Positions 11,866 to 23,424 of a stretch of DNA of 64,000 nucleotides are shown piece by piece (position 1 is the stretch's first letter; each line of letters opens with the position of its first letter). Source of the DNA: Rhizophagus clarus (taxonomy: Eukaryota > Glomeromycota > Glomeromycetes > Glomerales > Glomeraceae); contig BLAL01000028.1 of NCBI GenBank assembly GCA_015698045.1, positions 310,001-374,000 on the forward strand. Reading direction: 5' to 3'. Both the position numbers and the translations under genes were made by a program. The notes beneath the pieces are model-generated. The model saw only the letters and a list, made by a program, of their open reading frames with translations, was not told the origin of the DNA and did no database searches.

Positions 11866-13142
11866 TGGATAGATGAAGTTTAAATTGTTTTAATAAATTA
11901 TTACATTAAAATATTATTGTAAAATATCGCATAATTACCTTCATAAAAACCGAAAAAGGATCAAAAACAAAAAAAAATTCAATAATAAATTTTTATATGA
12001 TACCAAATATAGTTTTCATTTAATTAATTGACTGACCATCCAAGTAATTTTATTATTTATTACAATATTAAAAGATTCTTCCGTAAACATGCCGACTAAT
12101 TCATAATTTTACTGATCTCGGAATCATTCGCGGTTTCCGTTTTGGAACGCTGATCACTTTTGTCGAAAAAAAAATTCTCGATAATGCACTTAAATGACAA
12201 ATTTTGCTTTTCCAATACTGTACATACACATACCCATACTCCGCAATCACACTAGTATAAATTTACTTAAGGTAATTCATTGCCTAATAACTAAATTAAA
12301 TGTTACATAACATAAATTTCATAAATTTGCTTTATCAAAAAAGATTCCTGAGAAAATTAAACTATCAAAAAGATATGTCAGTAATTCCATACAGATATAT
12401 CAACTGAGAATTCGAGAAAAATTACAAGGATTTAGTTGAAACCAACGGAAGAAATTTCTAAGTATTTCGATAAACCTCTTGACCAGGAACAAGTTCACAT
12501 ATTCATAAATCCTAGCTAAGAATAATTTAGAGATTTTTTATTCGCATCATGCATATAAATATAACGCGATATATTTAGTATTGTTAAGCTCAAGTTGGCC
12601 GGACTGGACTGATGGGAAAGTTTTCAAGCTGCAGTCCGGTCTTGAGAAATTTCAAGCTGCAGTCTGGTCCGAAAAGTTTAAGTTGATGAAGTTGATGTGT
12701 CGATGAGACTGATAGTTAATTTTGCGAGTTTGATTTATTGATTCGTCAGTCGTTACTGCGACCAAAAATTGCGCAGTTACAATAATTTATGTTACAATTA
12801 TGTTACGAACGGGATTGTTTAATTATTATTCGTAAGGATTATTTAGTGTAATTTTTATTCGCTTGATCAATAAATCATGTAGGAGTATTCAGGAGTAAAC
12901 GAATTGATTTATTATTAACTGAATAAGCCACTGATACACCTGAAAATGCGCAGTTGATGATTTTTTTCCTGAATCCTTTAAAATCATCAAATCCTTAAAT
13001 TAATCAATAAATCAAATTCTCAACAAAACATTTTAAATAAATATAATGATTATTAAAATTAGCTTTTTTATCTATCATTCTTTCTCTTTCTCTTTTCTTA
13101 ATACGTTTTGTAAAATGTCGTTTTTAAGAGTATTCCGAAGAG
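11866..13142 (+). repeat. Direct repeat, copy 2 of the 1.2-kb duplicated segment
   Basis: This matches 610-1814. Here only the final codons (WIDEV and stop) of the upstream exon are present, while the downstream first exon is followed by its proper splice donor. A small extra tandem copy of ttcaagctgcagtc near 12626-12665 is unique to this copy. The segment probably carries the promoter and 5' UTR of the gene at 13115. Confidence 0.85.
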
Positions 13143-13844
13143 GTATTTTTTCAACATCAATATTACAAAATAATTACGAGTAATAAATATTTAGTAACGT
13201 TCTCATGATTGTAGGTAATGAAACACCCGTAGAAAAACTTGCCCGAAAGTGCGGCAAAAGTATGTAGCAGAACAATGGCCAATAATCCAAATCCAATATT
13301 GGATGCAATTATTAAATGTTCTTGTTTATTTAGTGCCTATGACTTTACCCATCGTGCTTCAAAACAACGATATCGCCACGAATGTACTCTACGCCGTTAA
13401 AAACATGATGACAGTCGATGATCCGACAATAGTCATACAATGGAATGATCCAGGATTCAATGATGTTCCCGCAATGCCTGGCTGTAGAAATGGTGTGGCT
13501 GGACAAACAAAAAATGCAATTGTAACCGTTTTTACGACAAACAGAGGGACGGATATCAAAGGATTAAATACTGTATTTTTATTTAAAACAAACGATGATC
13601 TTGGACAATGTGAAAACAATCTCCCTCAATGGTATTAAAAATTTTATTTCATATATCTTAGAGTCCCTTACACCTATATCCACCTGTTTTCTTCTTTTTC
13701 TTATATCCATTTCCTTTATATAGGTCCCGTCATCAGAACGGTATTCCGGACGTGTGTGTTTCTGCCGTTGTGGTACACAAGCTAACTTTGAGTGGACAAA
13801 TCGACGTCGCACCTTTTGATTACGCGTTTAATCAAAATCGTTAA
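13115..13844 (+). CDS. Unknown protein of about 150 residues, four exons
   Basis: Exons 13115-13142, 13215-13259, 13334-13631 and 13724-13844 join in frame with GT-AG introns. The second donor is the consensus gtatgt. The product begins MSFLRVFRRG, a basic hydrophobic start that could be a mitochondrial presequence, followed by ETPVEKLARKCGK. The main part contains a Cys/Gly loop (PAMPGCRNGVAGQ), strands rich in Val/Thr, and ends AFNQNR. I recognise no domain. Its first exon and upstream 1.2 kb are duplicated at 610-1814. The exon joins are inferred from splice consensus and frame. Confidence 0.6.
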
Positions 13845-14458
13845 CGAATAAAATTTACGTAAAATTTCTTAAATGGTTTTTAAAAAAAAGGACTTACGAT
13901 AGTAAAAAAGAATTGGTCTTAGTAAAAAATTGTTCTTAGTAAAAAGAATTGAACTTGTAAAAAAAAGACTCTTAACCTTTCGTTTTTTTATAACAAAATT
14001 GAAACTTGTGATTATTAAATAAAAGAGTCATCAAGCATTCTTATTCACTCACAATTATACGCATTTTATCGTATTTCTTTTTTTTTTACGATTTTCTGTT
14101 AATTTATTTCTTTCTTTCATCTTTTTTTCCTTTTACACTATCTTCGGTTACTAAATATGTAAACCGATTGTATTACAGAAATAAAAACACAAATTTAGTA
14201 AACTGAAACACTAAAGTGTACGAACTTTTTGGAAAATATGATTAATATACGTGACTATAAATTTATATTGTGCAATTTTTCCGCTTCATGATAATTCAAC
14301 ACTTTAGGTTACCGCATAAAATAGAATAACGTGCTAAGCATTTTTTCGTTCTTAACTGAACAAATAACCATTCAAAAATAGAGTACATGAGTGTATCCTA
14401 AACTAATAATAATAGATGTATACTAGAGTTAAGCTCAGCATACTCTCTCAGCTCAGAA
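13845..14458. other. Intergenic DNA
   Basis: AT-rich with short repeated agtaaaaa(a)tt(g) motifs just after the stop codon at 13844. No gene or inverted repeat was seen. Confidence 0.5.
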
Positions 14459-17112
14459 CTAAAATGGGTTATTGAGATCTTTGACAATTATGCTTTTTCC
14501 CTTATTGACTCGGTTAGTTTCCTCAATTAAGCTAATATCTGGGATCATCGTACTTTTAGGTGCCTTGAGCGTGATAATTGGATAACGGGAGCAGTTATTA
14601 CGGCAAGGATCAATCTTACTGGAAGATCCCTTACTTTTGGAATAAAAACTATCAATACGACACTGAATAGCAAACAAAAAAAGATAAGTATGTGAAAACT
14701 TAAAATTTCTTGACATGGTCGAAAGAGATTTACTTTAAAATAGAATGTTTCAATAATCAACTCCCATACAAGGTTAATTCTGAAAGTTTCTGCGCTAGTT
14801 TGATTTCTGATATCTATAAATCCCGTCATATTCTAAGTCCATCATCCCCAAATAGATATAACCTTCTATGATAATATTTTAATAAAAAAAGAGAAAAACT
14901 GGAAACGCAAAAAAGTGTAAAAAAGTAGACTTACCACAAATATGTCCTCCGAAGGACTTTAGTTCCGATGTATTCCTACGTGAAGTAATAATCACCCTGA
15001 CAAAGGATGACAACCTTGCAAAAGTTGTAGGATCGGATTTTGCTATTTCTTGTGACAGAGAAATTCTTAGCTTCAACGAAGCGTGCTTCTTCGCGTTCAC
15101 CTTTACACGTTTCTTCGCTTTCTTTATTCATGATTCGATATATTATATACCTTTGGAACGTCCATAAGTCGACCCGTGTTCCCTTGAAAATATACTTTCG
15201 GTATCCGCCCTATTAAATAAAGAACAAGTAAAGATAAAGAGCAATAAACAACGATTTTATACCAATAGATTTCAAAATTTTATTACCAAATAATTTCATA
15301 ATTCGAGTCATAGAACATTTCCTTGAAAGTATCATGAACATAGTCGTGAACAATAGTATCCTCGTTTTTGTTTCTTGGATCTGGATACATGTGCATCCAC
15401 TCAAACTTGAAGGAAAAGATCATATAGACAGGTAATTGGAAGAAAAAAGGTTGAAATCTAAGGATCTTAGAATGCCTCTCGTTATCCGCATAAATGACTC
15501 TATCACGATACTTTCCTCACATATCATAAAACTTGGAACGGAGCTCATCTATATCGTTTGTCTTATTAGACTATAATTATCACAGGTCTGTCATGACAAT
15601 ATACCATTTCGTATTCATCCATAATCTCACCGAAAAAAACTAGGTAGGGTTTGTTGCTTTGGCTGACGTATGGAAACGCGCCATTTTCGTTCATCTATGT
15701 CTAAATACAATGGTTTTTTCATGGTTGTCCAGTCAATAAATATGATATTGTGGAGGGACCTGTAATAAAAAGGATTTGTTAAACAATCAGAAGTCCTGAG
15801 GCTGTAAAATTAACCTATACTTACAAGATCGTCTCGCTGCAAGACGAAAAGCGAAAAGTTTCGCCAGCCTCTAATTACATGTTTGGTATTTGCGAAATGC
15901 TGCATCCTTTAATAAACTACTGGGAGGGCAAAGCAAGGATCAATACAGAAATTTTTTCTCCGATATACAGATTCATGAAAAGAGAACGGTAAGGTCGAAA
16001 AAATATTTACCTCATTTATAATGATCGGAGGAATAGCGTATTTTCTTTTTCCTGATTAGGTACAGATGTTTTCTGCGAAGAAGTTTCATAGTATACGTTG
16101 CTGGAAATTAAGTCGCTATAGGTTGATTTCACTTCCGTTTCATTGACGGTACTAATTATCCTGATCTGTGCACATATTCGAAAGGTGAGAAGATAATTTT
16201 TTTTTGCGTAGACACAAAGTTTAACAACTACCTTATCTTCCGCTGAACATATGAAAGTTGAAAGGGAGAGGAGTAACTGCACGTAAATTAGGGGCTTTAA
16301 TATTGTTTTGATCCACTGTTGTTTTTGAGATGATGTTTAGCAATAAGCAACTTTGTAATGGTGGCCAGTATTTCAATTCTTGTTTCATTGCATCAAACTC
16401 GGCATTGGCACATTCCTGAAGTCCTTGTTGTGCAATTTGAATTCCTTGTTGTATTATTTTATGGACAGACTGCCTTCCCCTTTTCTGTTACAGCAAAGTT
16501 CGACAAGAACTGAATAAGAAGTTGTTAGGATGCATCAAAGTGATTAATAATACTTGCCCTGCCAATTTCCAATTCCAAGTCTATCAAACTATCAAATCGG
16601 ACTCTATCTTCAATGATGTAAGTTATTGATTATTTTTCTTCCAGACTTTGTTATTTTGCACGTTCTCCATCCATCCGTTCATCTATCTATATATGTATAA
16701 AGTAAATAGGTTTGATACAATTTTGAGATGCTGGATAGGAAGGCAATTCAACAAAGTGATACGGACGCTCGTCATTTCTATGGCCAAACACGCGCAGTGA
16801 TGCTACCTTTGCACGCTATGGTAAACCTCCTCAACACTCTTTGGTTGTCAGATTAACTCGAATCTGTAAAGGATACAAAAAAAAGGTACTTCCTTTCAGT
16901 TCGGCACTCAAGCTACAAGCCTTTTTATAAGCAGGATTCTTAATATCGAACATCTTTTTCAAGCACTTTAAGTCGTTCGCCAAAGCTGAATGTGAATTGC
17001 GTTTATTAACAGTAATTGCAATTTGATCCAGAAAAGGTCTCAGTCGCTACGGTTCCCAAAGTATTTGGATCTCGGTTCCAATAATTTGAGACGACAAAAA
17101 GTTTATTTCCAT
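14459..17112 (-). pseudogene. Broken multi-exon gene of unknown family
   Basis: The minus strand reads as a string of coding blocks separated by plausible introns: MEINFLSSQIIGTEIQI from the ATG at 17112, LANDLKCLKKMFDIKNPAY near 16950, HRNDERPYHFVELPSYPA near 16770, QQGLQECANAEFDAMKQ near 16400, FIDWTTMKKPLYLDID near 15730, EWMHMYPDPRNKNEDT near 15390, and a C-terminal exon ending KDLNNPF at 14459. Disabling changes include an in-frame TAG early in the first block, a TGA between FYDM and GKYRDRV near 15530, a one-base shift near 16478 (TEKG/RQSV) and others. One junction near 16530 has a GC-AG donor (gcaagt). I recognise no domain. The conserved codon structure shows it was once a real gene. 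Confidence 0.6.
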
Positions 17113-19012
17113 TGTTATGAAAAATAAAAATAGGAATAGATACAAGGTACTGGATATTTTAGCTTTCCATTGAAAATTAAGCCAAATAATATATGTTGTT
17201 TTGGGGAGAATATGTGCTTCTTTTGGATGAAAGATATAAGAATGGTAGTAAATAAATATTATGGTAATGATTGTTACATATTTTTGTAAAGATTGTTGGT
17301 AATGTTGTCCACATTTCTACAATGGAATGGTTGGTAACGGCGTCCATATATATTTTAACAACAGAATAATGTATTCTTATAGTATGGATTCAGTAAATTA
17401 TATTTATAAATTACATTATATTGAACTTTTTAATAGCATAAATTTTTTCTTACGTGATGAAAACCAGAACATTTTTGTAACACCGGATTCTGATTGGCTG
17501 AAATCGATTAATATAATAATTGATTCCGTAATGTTGATCTTTGGGGTTTCACGAAAATTCCAAAGGAAAGTTTTAACCTTGCTCGCATGAATTCTAGATG
17601 TTAAAGAAAAGGTCAAAGTTTTATAACTGATAAGGGTTTATGGTCTTTAAATGTTACAAACCAACCTACTATCTCTGTGTAACATCACTGATTAACATGT
17701 AGGTATAACTTAGATTCTTCTTGGTAGAACACTGGATCTCATTTGAAAAGGTTGTAGTTTTCATCAAGACGAACAGCTTTACTAAAGTTTTGGATGGGGT
17801 GTTATATATTATAAATGTATTTGCCTTAATTTCTATAGTAAAATGATATGTATAACATTGAGAAAAAATGATTTTTAAATATAGAATTTGGACTCTCATA
17901 CTTATTAGATGATGAACTGAATTAATAATGCTATATATAGATATGTTTGATTACATGTAAATAATTTTAATAGTAAATATGGTGGCTGCTATCTATAAAT
18001 CACACAAACTAAAATTTTAAAAATATGTTTATTTATATTGTATAATTTGTTTTTACAATACTTTATTTAAATATAATGTAAGCAGCAAAATTTTTTTTTG
18101 CCATATTCCATGGAATTTTTATGGATTAATTTAATTTAATTAGTTTTAAGTTAGATTTACAAATACAAATTAAATCAGATTTTTTTTAAAATATTAATTA
18201 TTATACATGTTATGCTGCTTGTTATTTTTAAATAATATTTTTAATGTATATTCTTATTATAAAATCTATTAATTTTAAAAGAAAAATTGGTTATATACTT
18301 TTTTTTAATAATTAAAGATTATTTATATTATTTTTATTATCTTTTTCATCTTTTTATTATTTTTATTATTTTTATTATTTTTATTATCTTTATCATCTTC
18401 ATTATTTTAATAATAAATTATTTTTATTATTTTTATTATTATTATTATTATTTTTATTTATTACTTTAAGTCATTATACATATTAATATTAACTTATTTT
18501 TTTTTTTTTACAAAAAGAAATTATTAGTTATAATAATTGCCAAAAAGATAATAAACTTACAAATATTTAATGAAACTGAATATTATTAAAAAGGAAAAGT
18601 TTAAATAAGCAATAAGTAATAGCAATTTATTTATATCTAATATTTTAACTAATAATAAATTAATTTTTTTTAGATTTAAAATTGTTTATTTTAATATATA
18701 TTAAAATACTCTAAGTATTATAAAAAATAAATTATTTTATATTTTTAAAGTGTATAAATTTAGTTCAAATGAGTTAATATAAAACCAAATAAATAAAAAT
18801 ATTAGTTTCTTATAGTTGAACAGATTATATAAATATTCTGAAGGATAAAAAAATTTATTTTATTTGGTTATGTGATTCAGATTTTGTTTAATCATAATTG
18901 TAAAAAAGAATTTTTTTTCCATCTGAACAAAAAATTTATTAAATCAATTAATCACCTTCTAGTAATCAGCTAAATTTTTTTGAAAAATAATTTTTTTCCT
19001 AAATGAATGGGT
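17113..19012. other. AT-rich intergenic DNA with low-complexity runs
   Basis: An open frame at 17327-17590 has no recognisable features. A (ttttatta)n-type microsatellite lies at about 18330-18460. Nothing else was recognised. Confidence 0.5.
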
Positions 19013-19275
19013 TAAATTTAAGAATAAATCTAATTGTAACAACTTATTACAAATATTATTTGTAACAACCTAATTGGCGTATTTTTATTAATCAGTTTAA
19101 ATCACGTGACATTAAACAAATCCAAAAAATTCCATTTTTTTTGGAAAACAAAAATTTTCTTTTTTGAATTTGTATAATGACATGTGATTTAAACTGACCA
19201 ATAAAAATGCACCAATTAGGTTGTTACAAATAATATTTGTAATGGGTTGTTACAATTAGATTTATCCTAAATTTA
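19013..19275. mobile_element. Foldback MITE with ~95-bp inverted arms
   Basis: The left arm 19013-19112 and right arm about 19178-19275 are inverted copies, for example taattgtaacaac and atttgtaacaacctaattgg, ending in sequences that include taaattta. A short AT-rich loop separates them. No coding capacity is present. Confidence 0.85.
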
Positions 19276-20227
19276 ATATTTTTTTTTATGAAAAATAAAT
19301 AATTTTACTTATTTGGCCTAATATAAATAATTAACTGAAGTTATTGTTTAATATTTATTTTTTTTACTACTACTTATTATTTTAATTATGATGCAATATA
19401 CAAAGTATTTATTTTAAGTTTTTTTTTTTATAAAAAAAATAAAGATACTATTGTTTCAACTATAATAAATCAAAAATGAAAGTTATCAATATTGAAAGCA
19501 TAGAAAGAGATTATAGAATTATTGAAAAAAAAAATAATTGGTCTTTAAAATTATAAAATTTAGTTTTACATAATTTTAAATTTAATATTATTTGATAATT
19601 TCAAATAATTCCATATATATTATTCAATCAATAATTTCCGCTAATATGAAAACTTTAAATGCTAATTAGTCTAAAATTTTTCAAGATTTATAATTATATT
19701 TTAATGCAATTTTTGATTACAATTAGTAATATTAGAAGATAATAATATATCTAAAGAATAAAATAAAACTAATTCTTCATAGGTTTCTAAATTATTTTTA
19801 ACATTGAACTTTTATCAAAATAAATTTTGCTATTTAGATTTTTTCTATAATGTTATTTCTGATATTTTTATTTATTTAATTCATTAATTTAAATTTGAAA
19901 TATTTTATCCTGTTGAATAATGAAAGTTTATTTCAAAAAATAACATTTGGATCAGATTAATTGTAATCGCACTATAAACATGTGTTTCAAATAAAGTATT
20001 TGAATATTATTTTCAAGCTTATGATTTTAATGACAAGTCTTTTATATCTTAAATATCTTAAATATCTAAACAGAAGAATTAAAAGATTCCAATAGCTTCC
20101 AATCTTTTCATATCACTCGTATAACAGAAAAATTTTCCACATATACTAGATATTATATCAAGTTTTGCAAATAATTCTTGTCACTTTTCGTCCTTACAAA
20201 AAATAGCTTGATTTTATTATAGGACAA

Positions 20228-20342
20228 ATGGCGATCCCATTTTGTCAAGAGATAGTTGTAACTTTTAGTGAAACTGGACTAACTATTCTCAATAAGCAAA
20301 GGCAAGCCCAAATAAAACTGCATTTATTTTCATTAACGGGTA
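20228..20342 (+). CDS. Possible first exon of an unrecognised gene
   Basis: An ATG at 20228 opens MAIPFCQEIVVTFSETGLTI and continues to SLTG before a plausible donor (ggtaag). A possible acceptor attatag lies just upstream at about 20221. No matching downstream exons could be joined with confidence. A candidate 3' exon of 24 codons (start TQDFFDES, ending at about 22458) lies 2 kb away. Low confidence. Confidence 0.2.
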
Positions 20343-20439
20343 AGAAAAATTATTTTTTTATTACTTTATTATTAAAAACGATTAAGAAAATCATTATGAA
20401 AGTAGGGAATTTAATTGACTCAAAACTTAATGATCGATT

Positions 20440-20790
20440 AATTGATTGACTTTAAGAGTCTATGATTGATTAATAATCGATATAATTTGATTGTTGACGA
20501 ATTCACCAATTAATCATTGTCGATCAATTGATTGATTGATCAATTATATTGATTACAAGAATACAATGTAATAATCATAAAACAAATTTTTTTTTTTTAC
20601 ATGAAAAAATAAATTTTAATACTAATTAATATTGAAAAATTTTGATCAATCAAAAATTTCTTTGATTGATAAATTTATCATCGATCATGTTTAGTCGATC
20701 ATGATTGAATCACGAAGTCCAGGTGTCAATTAATTGAACTGAACGATGATCAGTTGACTTTGATTGATTCGATTAAGAACCCTATATATA
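20440..20790. repeat. Stretch rich in tgattgat/atcgatca motifs
   Basis: Many overlapping short words built from gattgat and its inverse recur across the stretch, giving local hairpin potential. It looks like a degenerate satellite or decayed foldback. Confidence 0.4.
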
Positions 20791-20924
20791 AAAAATTGAA
20801 AAAAAATGCCAGAACCATCATAACCAGCATTTTTTCATACCGAAACTTAATAATTATATCAGTTTTTTATATATACAAGAGTTAAGGCAATTACTTGACC
20901 CTACCCGATCTGTTCAGAGCTCTA

Positions 20925-21020
20925 GAATTAATAGTTCTGGCACATTTACATGTAAAAATAAAAAAAATGCCAGAACTAATAGTTCCGGCGCATTTACATT
21001 TAAAAATAAAAAAAAAATGC
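20925..21020. repeat. Tandem repeat, two ~50-bp units
   Basis: The units share the order aatagttctggcacatttac, a taaaaataaaa run and atgcc(agaact), with a few substitutions between them. A third partial unit (atgccagaacc) lies at about 20806. Confidence 0.65.
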
Positions 21021-21947
21021 ATAATTTGGTGTTTTTTTTATATTTGTTTGACCCAAATATACGTCAGGTCAACAGTCGGGCTGGGTAGCCAACTAACACT
21101 GACATGACCCAAGTTCGGGTTATGAATTTGATGATCTGACCCAAATATTTTATTTTTTGTAAAAAAAAAATCCAGATTGATCTGGAATCTGTCAGATGAA
21201 TCTGGATTGATCTAAATCGGATCACGGATCATAAAATCTCATCTGGATCGGATCTCTAGTTTAAGCATATTACTAACTTTTCATGTATACAAGATAGAAA
21301 TCTTCATGATTCTTTGAAGAATAAAGAAAATTATGAAAGGTGGAAGGCCCATTCCCATAATACTATATCGATGGGTTCAGTACAGCAGAAAACATTTTTT
21401 TTTTCCAAGTTGATATAGTGTTTCATTAACGAAAACAGAAAACCTCTGAGTCAGAATGTCGTTATTTAAAAGTGAAGTAACCTGCTGGTTACGTAAATAA
21501 TATTAAAAAAAAATTTTTCTTTCTAGGTTTTAATGGAGAGGTCTTTTTTCAAGTTTATTAAACAATTATAGTCTTTTTTCAAAGTTTAATTATTAACATA
21601 GTTTTTTTTTCAAAATTTTATATATCCTAACAGTACACATGACACTTCCAAAGAAATGTTACGTGAGAAATAATTTGGCAATAAATTTAATAAATTTTGA
21701 GATTTACCGGTATTTAATCATTGTCATCATTAATTTAATAGGGTGAATACTGAAAATTTATCACACAGTGCGACTTATGGAAGCCTGATATAACAATATA
21801 TTGAATTATGAAAAAAAATAAGCCACAACTTTTTTAGATCAAAAATAAGTAAATTGCCTTCTTTTTGGTGCTGATAAAGTATACTGGTCAATTGTTATTC
21901 CAATGGGCAGAACGGAAAATACATTTTTTAAAAGCTTGTTTAATTTG

Positions 21948-22131
21948 TTTATCGCCGTTTTCAAAATGATGTACGCAGTTGAATCTGAATAAAAAAAAAA
22001 AGAAAACCGAAAACCGGATGAGACCCGGACGAAAACAGAACAAAAAATAGATGAAACCCGGACGAATATTGGTATCCGAATATTCCATCCCGAATAAAAA
22101 TAGCCTACACCATTTTGAAAACGGCGATAAA
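21948..22131. mobile_element. Small foldback element
   Basis: The ends tttatcgccgttttcaaaat and attttgaaaacggcgataaa are inverted copies. The interior repeats gatga(g/a)acccggacga twice. No protein is encoded. Confidence 0.6.
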
Positions 22132-23333
22132 AGAATTTTATTTTTATTTTTATTTATATTTGATAGGTTTAAAGGAATGGAGTTTATCCCTTAATTTTTT
22201 CAGTCTAATGTAACAATTTGGAAGGAACTCGGAAACTAATGTATAACATATGAATCTAATATGTCTAATATCGATTCTATTTTGATACAATAAACAAATT
22301 TAAAAATTTATTAAAAAGGGTGATTTTAATTCTAAAATATGAATATTTTTATCATTTAAAAATATATTAATAATTTTCTTATAGACACAAGACTTTTTTG
22401 ATGAATCCATCAATTTACCTCAAAGAAAATACCGCTCGAGAAAATGGTTCAAGTAATAAAAGAGCATAAACGTCAGTTAACAATGCACCACATTTTATTG
22501 GTAATAATTTTCGTCAAGTTTTTTCGTGAAAAAAAAAAAAAATCTATTTTTAATAATTCGTTGATAAAAATCACGTGCCGGTGACAAAATTAGTGGAGAG
22601 TTTTGCATTTCTCACACGCTGCATACGTTAAGGGATTCCCTCTCAGTAGAAACAACTTTTTTTTAAAGATTTTATATTTGATAGAATACCTAGTTCAATT
22701 ATCTTGTATGGTCATTAAAGAATTAAAGAATGCTACCTTTTATTGCCATTACACAACTGTAAAGTTATTAATAAAGTCATTTTTTACTGGTGATCAATTT
22801 TTTTTTTTAAAAAAAAAAAAGGTAAAAAATGTTAAATACAGACTCGTTATATTTATTCATGATGTCATAACATCGCTTAATTGTGGCATTGTAAAATAGA
22901 AATTTGTATTTTCGTTTCGTCATCATATATTAATATTTGTGATATGATAAATTAGTCTTTATAATTTTGTCATTATGTTGGTTTATCGCAAAACTTGTAA
23001 TTCGATTTTTGATCGACCATGAGAACGTATATTGACTTTAATCTATCAAAAAACGATTATTGAGGCAATTAAATTCTCTAAAATTTTTTGTATGCATAAT
23101 GAGAAAACGTTATAATGGAAGAAAGTTATCTATAGCATTTATAAATGTTTCTTTTTTCTTGAATTCCATAATGAGTTTCATTCTTGACTCTTAAGTGGTA
23201 AATAAGGGCAGATTTATAGTGATTTTGTTGATTTAGATAGATACAAAAAAATTTTTACCACGTAATTTGTTAGTAAACTTTTATTGCAATGATTGTCATA
23301 AAACAAAATTATGGTTATACTGCACTAAAGCGA
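22132..23333. other. Intergenic DNA upstream of family copy A
   Basis: AT-rich. A candidate short exon ends at about 22458 and a T/A palindromic run lies at 22799-22820. Nothing else was recognised. Confidence 0.4.
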
Positions 23334-23362
23334 GTTTAAACCGGTTGATAACCAGTTAATTA
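23334..23362 (+). promoter_or_regulatory. Upstream element shared with copy B
   Basis: The word tttaaacc followed by ggttgataaccagttaa lies about 90 bp before the ATG of copy A. A closely similar arrangement (tttaaacc, aggtaataaacctgttaa) lies about 96 bp before the ATG of copy B. Both have a dyad-like look. Conservation could mean a binding site or just common descent of the flanks. Confidence 0.3.
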
Positions 23363-23424
23363 AGCCCATTAAAAGCCAGTTTAAGCGAAAAAAAAAATTT
23401 TTCTTTTGTATACTCAACGAAATA

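Noticed and set aside
17327-17590. 87-codon open frame
   Set aside because: Composition is ordinary for AT-rich DNA and no splice partners or domain were seen.
18287-18469. Phe/Ile/Tyr-rich open frame
   Set aside because: It is a translation of a (ttttatta)n microsatellite.
20925-21020. Possible CRISPR-like repeat
   Set aside because: Only two adjacent units without spacers, in a eukaryotic genome.
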